Numbered from the stretch's first letter, positions 1 to 11,348 are shown. The stretch is 64,000 bases of DNA from Ambrosia x helenae (GCA_030844895.1 CM061225.1:102624688-102688687); one strand, 5' to 3'. Notes: a model not told the origin generated them from the letters alone. Program-made: numbers and translations.

Positions 1-112
1 CTCTTCATCCTAAAGATGGGGGTAAGGCTTGCCTACATCCCACCCTCCCCAGACCCTGCAAATAGTATTTCTATTTGTGGGATTTACTGAGTATGGTTGT
101 TGTTGTAAATCT
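1..112 (+). repeat. 3' tail of an RTE-type LINE or a SINE sharing that tail
   Basis: The block containing cctacatcccaccctcccc, then a short variable stretch, then gggatttactgagtatgg and a TTG repeat has the same order as the 3' end of the RTE LINE at 57470-57597 and a decayed copy at 51176-51298. The 5' part lies outside the window, so a LINE and a SINE that borrowed the LINE tail cannot be told apart. Confidence 0.65.
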
Positions 113-320
113 ATGTTTCTACATTTTTATTATACAATCTGAACCGATCCTTTATTATTAGGCTTGCAAAGAGTAAACACAACAATTGTATAATTTAGTT
201 ATGAGAGAGGCTAACGTAAAAAGTCACTTATTATACAAAGTGTAAGAAAACAATATGGAGCGTATGATTAAATTTAATAATCAGGGGCACGATGGTAATT
301 TCTTAGCGTCATTAAAGTTT

Positions 321-1056
321 CACCCCCATTTTTAAAACGGCCATAACTTTTTCATACGACATTATTTTTTAAAAAAAAATACACCATAAAAACAAACTTT
401 TCATCCTCTTTCATTTCCATACCATATTGTTATACTTTAAAAAAATTGTTGGGTTAATAACTTGCGTTTTATTTAGGGTATACGCAAGTTATACCTGATA
501 AGACGACCTGGTAAAACGACCTGTTGAAACGCAAGTTATAAATGATAAACGCAAGTTATACATGCTAAAACGCAAGTAAGTAATATCAACTTTTTACATT
601 TAGACGCAAGTTATTATTGTTTAAACGCAAGTAGGTAATATCAAATTTTTACACACATATCAAGTTTATTATTGTTTAGTAGTCTTTTACATACAAAAAC
701 AACACTGCAAAGAGTTATACTTTATGTAAATGTACCTTTTTCTCTATCGATAAATTAATAAAACTAACAAAATGTGGTTCTCCCATGTAAAGCTCTTCTA
801 ACTTTCCCATGATATTAGAAACAAACTAAAAAAACAAAAAACCTATTATTACATTCAGAATGTTTAAACGCAAGTAATAATATCAAGTGTTTACATTTAG
901 ACGCAAGTACTATCAACCCAACAATTTTTTTTAAAGTATAGCAATATGATATGCAAATTAAAGAGGATAAAATGCTTGTTTTTATGGTGTGTTTTTTTAA
1001 AAAATAAATAAATAATGTCGTATGAAAAAGTTATGGATGTTAAAAAAATGGGGGTG
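321..1056. mobile_element. Non-autonomous DNA transposon with long inverted repeats
   Basis: The left arm (about 321-470) is an imperfect inverted copy of the right arm (about 900-1056). Both contain cacccccattttt, then a shared cataactttttcatacgac block, and end at ttgttgggtt. The interior carries at least seven copies of acgcaagt (about 482-640 and 868-908). Weaker similarity may extend the arms to about 255 and 1130, as in Mutator-type elements. No clear target duplication was found. The minus-strand reading frame over the right arm is an artefact of the repeat. Confidence 0.65.
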
Positions 1057-1360
1057 GAACTCAACCATTGCGGGTTATACATATTTTGCCCTTCCCCCTC
1101 TTTTAGAAACTCAACGTATACTTTTTCTCTTTTAATCTCATTCATTGATTTATTTTGATCAAATGCCCCAAATACTTCTTACATTTTTTACGCTGTTAAA
1201 CTTTGTACAGTAAACTTTCTCTTTAGTTATAACCAAAATACTTAGAAATCATTGGTTCAATTTTACTGAAAATGGTTTTTGTGGTTTAACTATGGTTATA
1301 TTTAGTGACGAATTCATAAATTATTTATAGAGGGTTTCTTTCATAGTTTCTTATTCTCAT

Positions 1361-1543
1361 TAGGGCTATTTGACAACTTTTGAATAGATAAGAGTTGACC
1401 CAGTAAGAAGTCTGACTATTAAGTGTTGAACCAGTAAGAGGTCTGAGCTCTTCAGACCCAGTATAATGATTACTCATTCAGAGGGAAATGTCTTACTGAT
1501 TCAGACATCTTTCTCATTAAGAGTTGAATCAAACAACCCCTAA
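1361..1543. mobile_element. Short MITE
   Basis: The left end tagggctatttgacaac faces a right end (tgaatcaaacaacccctaaa) that is its imperfect inverted copy. The interior is rich in repeated cagtaagag/ttactgattcag words. A related element seems to lie at 20454-20745. The target duplication is uncertain (TTA/TAA is possible). Confidence 0.5.
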
Positions 1544-2449
1544 ATTTTTCATTTTTTCACATGGAAACCCAAGAAACCCTTGGATCTGCCACTAGTCATA
1601 TTAAGGGTTATTGGATTTATATAATCTCAATGTTAACTTCTTGGCCATAAACACTCTCAACTGCCGAGCTATTCACCTGCATTCTCAACTTTCAGTTAAA
1701 TTGGTTAAAGTTGGGAGTGATGGTGAAAAAATTTATAAGTTAGAATTATTTAAATACAATAACCTTCATATTAACCAATCTAACAATACCAACTAACTTT
1801 CATATTTTTATAAATAATATGTTACATTTTTTAAATAACATAATAGTTGTCACATATTCTCTTTTACAAGTTAAAATTGGTTATTAATATTTTTATCTAA
1901 CGCTTATTAATAAAGATTAACTTGAAATTAATCACCTCCAAAGTTGGTGGTTAACCAAAAAGATATTTCTTAGCTGATGAGTATGAGGCTAGTGAGAGAA
2001 ACGTGAGAGTAATGAGCTCACGGAACACTGCCTTCCTGCTCCCTCACGCGTGATGATCGTGAGGGAACTTATGATGGTCACATGTCGATTTTGGTTTTAA
2101 TTATTTTGTCCTATTCAATTAAAGGGGATAGTGACTATAACCAGTGGTAAGCTTGAATTTTAAGATGGTAGGGGCTAAGAGTTACGCAATATTAATCAAA
2201 TCAGTGGGGGTCGGGCTCATTATATACAAATTTTTTGAACATAGACAGAGAAATATACACTACTAAGCTAAAAACGGTGTGGGTCGGCCGGTCGGTCGGG
2301 GCACCCCCTAGCCCTTCTTAAGCTTTCACTAACCATACCATAATGAGTAATGATGGAGGGCGAAATGATGTAACAATAATGTGAAAGGTCACGATACTGA
2401 CTAAAAACGTCACCATACCCTGTGGCCTAATGAGCTTCCCTTGACCATA
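1544..2449. other. Gene-free AT-rich stretch
   Basis: No coding region is supported. Around 2160-2310 a piece reading tgggggtcgggctc resembles a fragment at 15530-15690 inside the LRR gene intron, so it is probably old transposon debris. The small frame at 1611-1796 has no recognisable content. Confidence 0.5.
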
Positions 2450-3579
2450 CCATGTTGAAGTGGTTATGGCGGTACAAAGTAGAACGAAATGCGCTTTGGA
2501 GAAGATTGATAGATGCGATTCACTTGACTAGAAGGAAATGGGATGCTTATCCGGTTTGCTCTACTATCCGTGGGACTTGGTCTAAAGTGGTGAATATTGG
2601 ATATCGAACCAAGGTTCAAGGGACTCAATTCGTTAACATGGTGAGGGGCGTTATTGGTAGGGGGACGGAAATAAAGTTTTGGATCGATCCTTGGGTGAAA
2701 GATGTTCCTCTTAAAGAGTTGTTCCCTAATTTATTTCGACTTGAGAAGGATAAATGGTGCAACGTTTTTGAGAGGATTGAGAGTCCTTCAGGTGGGCCGA
2801 TTAATTGGAAGTGGAGTAGGTACCCGGAAGCGCAAGAGGAAGTTCAAGAATTGCTGGAGTGTCATCGGGTTCTTCATGATGTTCGGATTTGTGATAGATC
2901 GGACGATTGGGTGTGGAACACAAAGGATAACAATGATTTTTCGGTGAAAGAGACTCGAAGATGGTTGCGCCAAGATACGACCAGCTCTAGTGTTAACGTC
3001 TACAAGTGGTGTAAGTGGCTTCCCAATAAATGTAATCTATTCATGTGGAGGGCGAACTTAGATAGAATCCCGACTTTGGTAGCGTTAGCAAGGAGAAATA
3101 TAGTGATCGGTGACAATATGTGTTCGATGTGTGGGGATTCGGAAGAAAACACGGATCATATCTTCACAGCTTGTATCATCGCCAATGGGGTTTGGGATGC
3201 GATATGTAACTGGTGCAACATTCCGAAAGCTTTTCTGTTTGCCTTTTGGGATATCATTGAGATGGCTAATAGGATAGATGGTTCTAGAGTTCGGAAAAAA
3301 GTGGTATATGGGGTTATTGTTTTGACGTGTTGGAGCTTATGGAAAGCTAGAAATGAGAATCGCTTCAACAACGTGGAGATCAAGGTGACGAAGATTGTGG
3401 CCGATGTAAAATCGTTTGGATTTCTATGGTATAGGAATAGATTCAATGGTAGAAAGATAGATTGGAAAGGTTGGAATCTTTTTTGTATTGATGTAATGTA
3501 ATTATTCGAGTGGGCTCTCCGTCTTGGAGGTTCCTAGCTCGTTTGTGTTTAATGAAATTTGACTTTCAAAAAAAAAAAA
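2450..3579 (+). mobile_element. 5'-truncated L1-type LINE, end of ORF2
   Basis: An open frame at 2452-3501 (349 codons) matches the C-terminal end of plant L1 ORF2 proteins. The start LKWLWRYKVERNALWRR is typical of the region just after the reverse transcriptase. Residues about 185-265 hold the RVT zinc-binding region with CSMCG, a DHIF-x-C segment and the conserved tryptophans. The reverse transcriptase and endonuclease are missing, so the copy is truncated at about 2450, as L1 insertions usually are. It ends in a 12-base A tract at 3568-3579. I see no target duplication. The frame is intact for its length, suggesting a fairly recent insertion. It may be annotated elsewhere as an RNase H-like or zf-RVT protein. 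Confidence 0.8.
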
Positions 3580-3636
3580 CACCAATTAAGTTATATATCT
3601 ATGGAGTTTATTTATTTATAGAGTGAAACCAAATAT

Positions 3637-4205
3637 TAGGGGTGTCAATCGTGTCGGGTTGATGGGTTGGCGGGTTTATGGGTTGCGGGTTGGCGGGTTG
3701 ATGGGTTGAAATGTGCAACCCGAACCCGACCCATATTATTATTCGTGTCAAATATTTCAACCCTAACCCGACCCACATAAAATCCGGGTCAACCCAAAGA
3801 CGACTCGTTTAACCCATATTTTTAAATGAGTCATACATGTTCATGAGTTATAAGCGGGTTGTTGGGTTGTAAGCGGGGTATCAATAAAATGTTTAATGGT
3901 TAGTATATAAATGTGACAAATAAATAATATAGTGTGCCAAAAATAACACAATTATAACTAACCATGTAAATAGAAATGAAAAAATAAACATAAAATTATA
4001 ATAGATTTTTTTTCTAAATACTTAAACGGGTTAACGGGTCAACCCATTTTATATATATGTCAACCCGAACCCGACCCATTTTTAATACGGGTCGACCCGA
4101 ACCCGACCCGTTTTTTAAACGGGTCGTGTTACTTGACCCAAACCTGTTTTTTTCCGTGTCGGGTTCAGGTCAGTTTTCGGGTCGTGTCAATAATTGCCGC
4201 CGCTA
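3637..4205. mobile_element. Non-autonomous hAT element with 8-bp target duplication
   Basis: The ends taggggtgtcaat and attgccgccgcta are inverted repeats matching at 10 of 13 positions. They are flanked by the exact 8-bp direct repeat ccaaatat (3629-3636 and 4206-4213), the size hAT transposases make. The interior consists of degenerate gggttggcgggt and cccgaacccgaccc words in both orientations and codes for nothing. Its right end lies about 260 bp upstream of the CLE gene start. Confidence 0.8.
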
Positions 4206-4410
4206 CCAAATATAACCAAATATAACGTCAAAGAAAATCTCACTCTATTTTATAAGTTGAAAATAAAAATACTGTGGGGGGCATGCAATGTAAATTCCCC
4301 TTCGTTTTGTCGACTTAACCAAAGACATAACGCATGTATGTGCGTGACTCCTTTTAAGTCTTCATCACAGCGCCGTCGATGCTGCCGTCGTACCATCCCA
4401 CCACCACCGT

Positions 4411-4418
4411 TATAAATC
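4411..4418 (+). promoter_or_regulatory. TATA box of the CLE gene
   Basis: tataaatc stands 57 bp before the CLE start codon, with a CT-rich leader (ctctctctctctct, about 4433-4446) between them. The placement fits a plant core promoter with transcription starting near 4440. No other TATA-like word in the preceding 100 bp fits as well. Confidence 0.55.
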
Positions 4419-4467
4419 CAACCACCACCACCACTCTCTCTCTCTCTAAAACCATTAACCACAAAAC

Positions 4468-4803
4468 ATGAAGACCTCTCTCTCTTCATTCCAAACCTTT
4501 TTACACATCCTAACAATATCTTTCATCATCACCACCATAAGCACTTCATCCACCACCACCACCACCACCACCACCATCACCACCTACCACCCACACAACC
4601 GCCACCTACTCCATGACCACAATTCTTGCATCACAATCTCCACTAAAAGATACCCATCTCCTTTATGTAACTCCGGTTGCCACCCACCACCATACCGCCA
4701 CCGAAAACCGCCGCTGTCGCCGCCGTATGATGAAGAAATCGATCCAAGATACGGTGTTTCAAAAAGATTGGTCCCTTCTGGACCCAACCCACTTCATAAC
4801 TGA
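4468..4803 (+). CDS. CLE: CLE signalling peptide precursor
   Basis: This intronless 111-aa pre-propeptide is a secreted small-peptide hormone precursor. Residues 1 to about 26 (MKTSLSSFQTFLHILTISF...) form a hydrophobic signal peptide. A variable linker follows, with an eight-threonine run and proline/histidine-rich stretches. The last 12 residues, RLVPSGPNPLHN (DNA 4765-4800), are a complete CLE motif reaching the stop codon; the preceding lysine (SK) fits proteolytic release. The dodecapeptide equals what I recall for Arabidopsis CLE9/CLE10, which act through BAM/HSL-type LRR receptor kinases in stomatal-lineage and xylem development. Proline hydroxylation and arabinosylation at the second proline is usual for the family. 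The start is the first ATG after the TATA box. A Mutator-type element begins 363 bp after the stop and a hAT element ends 262 bp before the start. Function in this species is inferred from the peptide alone. Confidence 0.92.
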   Translation: MKTSLSSFQTFLHILTISFIITTISTSSTTTTTTTTITTYHPHNRHLLHDHNSCITISTKRYPSPLCNSGCHPPPYRHRKPPLSPPYDEEIDPRYGVSKRLVPSGPNPLHN

Positions 4804-5165
4804 CAAAACCCATTTCATTTCACCAACAAATTCAAGATTTTGTCGACTCATCAGTTCGTAATATTTTCTTGATCCCCATGATCAAGATTCAAGACATTTA
4901 TACAAGACTTGTTGTTAGTTCTTTTTCCGGTCACCGGAGTTTGTTTCTTTTAGTTGAATGTTACTATATATATGAGACCATATATGATGAATGATCAAAG
5001 ATATTATTGAAGATATGGAGAATTGGAGATATATGCAAAGATGGAGGATAATGGATAGTGGTAGTGGTAGTGTAGTATTATTGGCTATGATAGTTGTACC
5101 TTTGTGTGTTTGTAGGCAGGGATACTGGGATAATACTAGTTGGTATTCCATAACATGCATTAAAG
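4804..5165 (+). other. 3' flank of the CLE gene
   Basis: AT-rich sequence, presumably 3' UTR and downstream DNA. No further gene is visible. It ends at the target duplication tgcattaaag (5156-5165) of the adjoining Mutator-type element. Confidence 0.5.
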
Positions 5166-5604
5166 GAATCATTTACATAACTAGTGGGTTTATTATTTTA
5201 CAAATTACATTTAGGGGGTATTGGGTAAAAAAATCAAAAATGGAGATGCCTTAAAACCGATTGGCGGTATCTAAATTATTAAACCTTGATGCCGCCAAAC
5301 TGGTTAGCGGCTTCAAGGAGGTCTTTTCCAGTGGGTTCAATGCCGCCAATTGAGTTAGGGGAGTCAACCAATGCCGCCAATTGAGTTAGGGGAGTCTTTA
5401 ATTTTGCCGTCATGATCCCGCCAATCCATTTTCATGCATTAAAACCACCAAATTAAAGTTGGTCTTCACCTGCAAAGCATGCAGCCTATAAACACACTCA
5501 CAAGGTCTCTAGCATTGCATGCAATGGTCTTGTAAGTTGCAGATGATTTGATAGGCAAATAGTATTCTTGGGAGTGTAAGAATTCAGGCTTTGAAGGTTA
5601 TAAA

Positions 5605-8183
5605 ATGGAGGTTGAGGTGAAGAAGGAGCACCACCCACATCCAAGAACACACCATCAACACAACAATCTCCATCTGAAACCTTTGAAATTCATAAAAAAT
5701 CATACCCACCAAATTCCTCCCACCATGAATCAAAACATGAACTTACACCCTGGTCCCCTAAACGACGATGTGTTGTATCTTCGTGATCGACATCGTGCCT
5801 TTCACGTTTTCACAGACGAGGAAAACTTCAATGCCGCCATGATGGTGAAGCGCAGCGATAGAGGAATATGGAAGTTACTTCGTGACCACCCTGTTGTAGG
5901 ACGGGTTCGTCACCTTATCGATGCTGCAGGGTTTGGTGGCCTCATAGATTGTGGTTACCGATACGTTGACCACTCCTTGACAACAGCTTTGGTGGAACGA
6001 TGGAGGCCCGAAACTCACACGTTCCACCTTCCATTTGGTGAAGCTACTGTCACCTTACAAGATGTTAACGTCTTGTGGGGGTTGCCTATTGAGGGAGCTG
6101 TTGTGTCTGGGGTAGATGATAATTTGTCTACTGCCGACGCAATAGCCTTGTGCCAACGATTCTTAGGTGTTACGCCTACACAGGCCCAAATGTCCGGCAA
6201 GTCCGTTTTTGGTACTGTTATTCTTGATAAACTAAAGCAGGAATTTGTTGAAGCAGAGGCTACGGATGAAGAGTGCATTTTTCGTGCTCGTCAAATCATT
6301 TTCTTTTTGATCGGTTCCACCTTACTCCCTGATAATAATAATAATAGAATAAATGTTTTTTACTTGAGATTTTTACGAGACCTGAACCGTACAGCATCTT
6401 ATAGCTGGGGCAGTGCGGTTCTGGCTTGTTTATACAGGCGGCTTTGTGATGCCACCCAGCCGGATAGGAAAGCCATGACCGGACCCATGATGCTCCTTCA
6501 AGTATGGGCATGGGAGAGGATCCGGTGTCTCGCGCCACGACCACCCTCAAACCGGTTTGATTATACTTGCCCGATAGCCGCTCGGTATATATCGCAAATC
6601 CCAGTTTGTATATACTTGCCTGCATGGCATCCCTTTGTATTTTTTTTTTCTGAACACGTTTTTTAACATGTTAATTTTGTAGGTGGCGAGACCGGCGGTT
6701 AAAGTTCACGGAGGTGGCCCAACACTGCCTCAAGGCATACCGTTCACAGCTACAATCGTTGAACGAGGAGATGGTATGTTAGTAATTATTTTTAGTTTTT
6801 TGTATGTATTAATCATGCATTTATTGTGTTTTGTTACTGACTTAAGTCTTTGTTTTTAGTTCAACTGGACCCCCTACAACTCGGTTTTGGACCGACTACC
6901 GGCAATGTGCACAAACGGGATGGAAAGCTGGAGGAGTTGCTGTCCCCTTATAAGCTTCGAGATGGTTGAGCATCATTACCCTCAACGGGTTTTGAGGCAA
7001 TTCGGCATGGTCCAGTACATACCTCCCCAGATAACCTTAGCCGTACCCACGGCCGGCTTGCAACACTGCATGCCTTGGGGCGGCAAGGACACAACGGGGC
7101 GGACTGGATGACTAGGCATGAAGCCTACGTCAATGCATGGAATAACCGTCGTAACACGGTTATCCGCTCTGAACTCATAAGGACAGCTTCAACCGAGCCC
7201 GGTTATATGCAATGGTATATGGGGCGTACCGTTGCATTTATTGGAAATCCGGGTGCAGCACCGTCCCCAGCTGGCGGTTTCCAAGACGACGGTGCTAGAA
7301 TCCAGTTGATGGTAAACCATTTTTACGTTCCTAATTCATACATTAATTATTTTCGCAATTCGGTGTTTCTAACTAAAAATTTTGTTTGCTGCAGAGGGAT
7401 GCCATGGGTGATATTTACCGGTCATCTCAGGAGGCCTTTAATAATCCTCAGGCATTCGCTACGCAGCTTGAGCGCATACAAAACACGGCGTTTCACAGTA
7501 TGATGATGTCACAAAACGCCGGACACTTACAAAATCCGACGCATCTTACCATGGACGCCGTTGACTTGTCGGCACCTGCACGGCCTCAAAGGGTGCGCCG
7601 GCGACGCGCTCCCCGTCAGGTGCCGGAAAACGTTCCGGAGAATGAAGACCAAGCTGGTGGAAGTCACTCTGACGCTGGGTTTCGTGCATCTGTTGCGGCC
7701 AGCAACAATCAGAACCAGATCGGGGGATATGTCCCGCAATTCATGGACAGTGGATTGGACCAGATGGGAACTCCATTTGGATTGGGTGGATCAATCGTGC
7801 AGGGAACTGGTCATGTTGGTGGGTCCGGTGGCAGTCAACCGGGGGAGATGGGTCCGCTAGCTAACTTTCGTGCAGGCGGAATTCCCATCGGAGATAGTTG
7901 GGGGTTTCCTTCATCACCGGCTTACGTGACGCCTACTGGACAGGGGTTGCCACGGTTTGATCACGACCTTTTTAGTGATTTTCATTACCATGCCCCGCAT
8001 AATTCGTGTGATGAAGGACCTTCAAGCCGGCCAGGACCATCTACCACGCTGAATTTAAACCTCTTTCCTGATAACGAGTACGGTAATGAAGGAGCCCCAC
8101 CCGCCAACCAACCACCCAGGAGGCAATCTGAACGTCTTCAGAATCAGGGACCCTCGAACGATCTGTACTGGTTTAACCAATAA
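5605..8183 (+). pseudogene. Plant mobile domain (MAIN-like) gene, probably frameshifted
   Basis: Four exons can be read: 5605-6584, 6683-6773, 6860-7311 and 7395-8183, all with GT-AG borders. The first three give the plant mobile domain: HPGPLNDDVLYL near residues 49-60, then WKLLRDHPVVGRVRHLIDAAG, LVERWRPETHTFHLPFGE, DVNVLWGLPI, and after splicing AARWRDRRLKFTEVAQHCL and SLNEEMFNWTPYN. Exon 4 encodes a low-complexity tail rich in P, G, R and Q. Relatives are MAIN/MAIL1 and proteins often labelled phosphatase 7 long-form homologues; host members act in the nucleus in gene and transposon silencing, and many copies are carried by transposons. Exon 3 has 452 bases, so its end (GRQGHNGADW, DNA 7080-7110) is out of frame with its start, and the direct reading stops at about 7111. 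A shift of one base near 7030-7060 is likely. An ATG at 5725 is an alternative start. Confidence 0.72.
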
Positions 8184-8233
8184 CATTGTCGAATTCAAGT
8201 CTGTTCATAATTACCTGTTGTAACATTTTTTAT

Positions 8234-8295
8234 AACATTAATTATTGTTTTGCCTTATAAATATATGAACATTAATTATTGTTTTGCCTTATAAA
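8234..8295 (+). repeat. Tandem duplication of about 34 bp
   Basis: aacattaattattgttttgc plus ccttataaa occurs twice head to tail just after the stop codon of the plant-mobile-domain gene. It is probably part of its 3' UTR. Confidence 0.75.
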
Positions 8296-9553
8296 CCCAC
8301 ACTATGTTGAAAACGGGCCAGGCTGCCCTCTTTGGGCCTCTGTGCAGCCTGGCTGGGCCTGCCGGACAGGTAACCTGACTGACGGACGCGTTGCCCTTGG
8401 GTAACACACGGGCGTCGCACGAAGTCCGGGCGGTTTTCGGGTCTCCGGGGCCTGATCCCGGTGGCCCGAAAACGGCTCGGAGGGATAGATTTATTTATTT
8501 CAAATAACACACAGACTTTCCATTTTTGGAATGTCTCAAACAAATAATACAAATATGATAGATTTATTTAAAACAAATATTACAAATTTATTTAACAACT
8601 GTTTTTCAAAACTAGTCACTCAAACTATACAATCTACGGATTTACAAGACAATATATTTTCCGAGATCACCTATTCCAATATTCTACCACCGTTTTTGTT
8701 GCATAGTTCATTAAGTTTCTGTTTCGCACCCAGAAGCTTGTCTTTTCCAGTCAGCGGGAACTCAGGACCGCATTCAGATTCAAACTTATCTGAATTTGAT
8801 CCAGGAGAACATGGTTCTACCCGTTGAATATGTGTACCAAATCTACAGGTACCCAATGTTCAAACCAGCCTGCCATACGAAAGTAGTACGGTGAAGAATC
8901 GCATCATCCGTTGCCGGACAAGTCGCTAATGACGTGATGTGATTCATCAACACCGGATGGCGTGGGTTTGCCTGGAAAGTAGACCCGCCCAACGATCCAT
9001 AACTCTCTAATATTTTAAACTAAACCCTCAATGTTGCATTGAGAGGTGTAGTTTAATGTGGATGTAACACCGATCCAAAGACACCGCTTTTTTGGACCCC
9101 AGAAAAGCGATGCCAAGCGGGGGATGAAACGGCAGACGATGCTGTTAAGCATGACTCATCCCCGCCGAAAACAGTTAAAACTCCATGTGAATGTAACATC
9201 GACCCAATATCAATAAAAAACCGTACCCTCCAGAACAATTGAGATATGTGGTGTTGTAAATGGGATTGAGATATGTGGGAATGATAGAATATATTTGTGT
9301 TGTAAATGGGATGGAGAGAATTGGAAGCTGGTCGAGTCCTTATATAAGAAATGATGCCTCACTTTGAATTGGCGGCATCAATGTGGATGTTTGGTTTGGC
9401 GGCATCAATGTGGTTGAACCATTTGGCGGCATCTACTTTAATTTCTTAGATGCCGCTAAACCACTTCCATACATCACCAAAATCAGTTTTTTCCCCCAAT
9501 ACCCCCCAAAAGTAATTTCTAAAAAAATAACTCTACTATTTATGTAAATGATT
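8296..9553. other. Right part of the Mutator-type element without a recognised gene
   Basis: About 8298-8480 is conspicuously GC-rich, with inverted words (cggttttcggg / cccgaaaacgg). The rest is AT-rich. Around 9020-9200, tggatgtaacaccgat and tgaatgtaacatcgac occur as a diverged direct repeat. Short frames here have no recognisable content. Confidence 0.4.
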
Positions 9554-9669
9554 CTGCATTAAAGTTTAAAGTTTTGATGAGGAAGATGGTAAAATTGTAA
9601 TACAATATAGAGTATTGAGGGTAGAATGGTCTTTTGAGATGGTTTTAATCCATTGTATTACTTAGAAAA

Positions 9670-11348
9670 CTAGTTGTATAAAATCATGCGCGTTGCCCGT
9701 TTTACAATCGAGATTTAGATGAGCTGTTAATCAATTAATGAATTATATAATTAAGATTCCATTTTGGTTGTAAACATTAAAAAAAATAAAGAAATCTACA
9801 CATAAAGTAACTAGGTTTTTATCCAGCCGCGCGTTGCGGCGGTATCAATATGATCTAAAAATAATTAAGTGATGACATAACGTTGCGACATTTCAAATTC
9901 CAAATCAAACCTAAATCAATTTTCATTGTGTTCGTGATATTAGATTATCATACATAAACTTTTCACCTAAATTATTATGTATGCTCGTGAGATTTCTTTG
10001 GTAAGCATCCCTAATAATAGCATCATTTTACCAGGAATCTCCCGTGGTACGCGGCACATGGCGGAGATGGCGCACGGTAGATGTGGCCGGTGATACGCGC
10101 GTTGTGCGTTTTTCACATGGCATGTTAATGCGGATTTTGGTAACCGACAAAGGCATTGAGACTAACCGTGGACAATGAGAAAATACAAAAGTGCCAGTGG
10201 CTACGCGGAGAATACCATGTATCTCCCGCGGTCCGCGTCACATGGTGGAGATGACGCACGGTAGATGTGGTCGGTAGCCGGCTGCGTACGTTAGAGTGAA
10301 GCAGCTATTCATTTCGTGGTTGTTAAATATATAGATAATAAACGAACAAAAACCAAACCCGTGTGAAATCGGGTAAAAAACGCATTATGTCGGGGCCAAA
10401 TGAGAAAAAAAAACTTAATAAAAAAGTTGGTGGCCAAAACGGGAAAAAAAAACTTAAACAAAAAGTAAAAAAAAACATTGTGTGGCCAAAATGAGGAAAA
10501 AAAAACTTTAAAAAAATTTTGGTGGTCAAAATAAGAAAAAAAAAAGTTAATAAGAAAAGCAAAAAAAATGTGGCCAAAATAGACCCTATATCATGGTTGC
10601 AAGAATTGAACTTGAATAACGATCATACAAACCAACAAACCCAACCACCACACCACTACCAAACATGTTGAAATCATTTGAAATTATAAGTATTTAACAT
10701 AACATTAATAATGATAATAATGAAATCACTATTCATTAGCATCACATATTAATATAGTATAATACATGAAATTTGTAACAAAATTACATAAGATTATGTT
10801 ATTTATATTAATAGTATATAATATAATAAATATTTTTAATCAAATAATATAAATAAAATAATAGTATATAATATATTAATAGTGTATAATATAATAAAGT
10901 TTTTGAATAAAATAATAGTATATAATATATTAATTAGGGATGAGCATTCAAGGCCGAATAACGATCCCATCCCGTCCCAATCCTGATACCGTAGCGAACT
11001 GAGTGGTTTCGGGATCGGTATCGGTACCCATATTTATGGATTTTCGGTTTTGGTATTATCGGTATCGGTACGGGATCGGTATGGTATCGGTATTTTAAGG
11101 TAAAATACCGATACCATACCGGTACCGTACCGATACCGAACCATGGTTTCGGTATTATCGGTATCGGTACGGGATCGGTATTTTACCATACCGGTACCGT
11201 ACCGATACCGAACCGTTCGGTATCAGTATTGTCGGGATCGGTATAATATATTAATAGTATATAATATAATAAAGTTTTTAAATAAAATATTAATATTTTA
11301 CCATTCATTTTTAAGTACTATTCAAATCAGTTTGATTATTAATATTAA
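9670..11348 (-). mobile_element. Helitron-like element, copy A (minus strand)
   Basis: Read on the minus strand, the element ends in a GC hairpin word followed by gattttatacaaCTAG and then T at 9670, the 3' structure of Helitrons. The first 140 bp (9670-9810) match copy B at 11349-11490 closely. Similarity resumes at about 10757 (acatgaaatttgtaac), so 9811-10756 looks like an insertion into copy A. The 5' border was placed where copy B begins and is approximate. Confidence 0.5.
9811..10756 (-). mobile_element. Helitron-like element nested in copy A
   Basis: On the minus strand it ends with the hairpin ccgccgcaacgcgcgg, then ctggataaaaac and CTAG at 9811-9814. Its opposite end, near actatattaata, resembles the 5' end of copy B near 12424. 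It contains a pair of about 60-bp repeats (around 10036-10100 and 10215-10280, with cacggtagatgtgg in both) and an A-rich tandem array (about 10393-10585, unit containing gtggccaaaat) that produces a meaningless low-complexity minus-strand frame. No gene is seen. Confidence 0.45.

Larger units (their letters stand above)
5166..9554 (+). mobile_element. Mutator-like element carrying a plant-mobile-domain gene
   Basis: The two ends are inverted repeats beginning gaatcatttacataa and continuing with gaps for at least 85 bp, including aaattac and ggggggtattggg. The element is bracketed by the 10-bp direct repeat tgcattaaag (5156-5165 and 9555-9564), which fits the 9-11 bp duplications made by Mutator transposases. 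Just inside each end are repeated ttggcggcat/atgccgccaa words (5262-5420 and 9370-9460). The only gene I recognise inside is the plant-mobile-domain gene at 5605-8183; no MURA transposase is visible. A GC-rich block (8298-8480) and about 1 kb without a recognised gene fill the right part. It therefore appears to be a non-autonomous element with a captured or co-evolved cargo gene. Confidence 0.85.

Noticed and set aside
897..1145. Minus-strand 82-codon frame
   Set aside because: It lies in the inverted-repeat arm of a MITE and has low-complexity content.
4250..4516. Minus-strand frame overlapping the CLE start
   Set aside because: It mirrors the CLE promoter and leader; no domain, and the sense frame has signal peptide and CLE motif.
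7527..7739. Minus-strand frame inside the plant mobile domain gene
   Set aside because: Shadow of exon 4; no family resemblance.
10323..10577. Minus-strand frame rich in Phe and Leu as a membrane protein
   Set aside because: It translates an A-rich tandem repeat inside a Helitron-like element.
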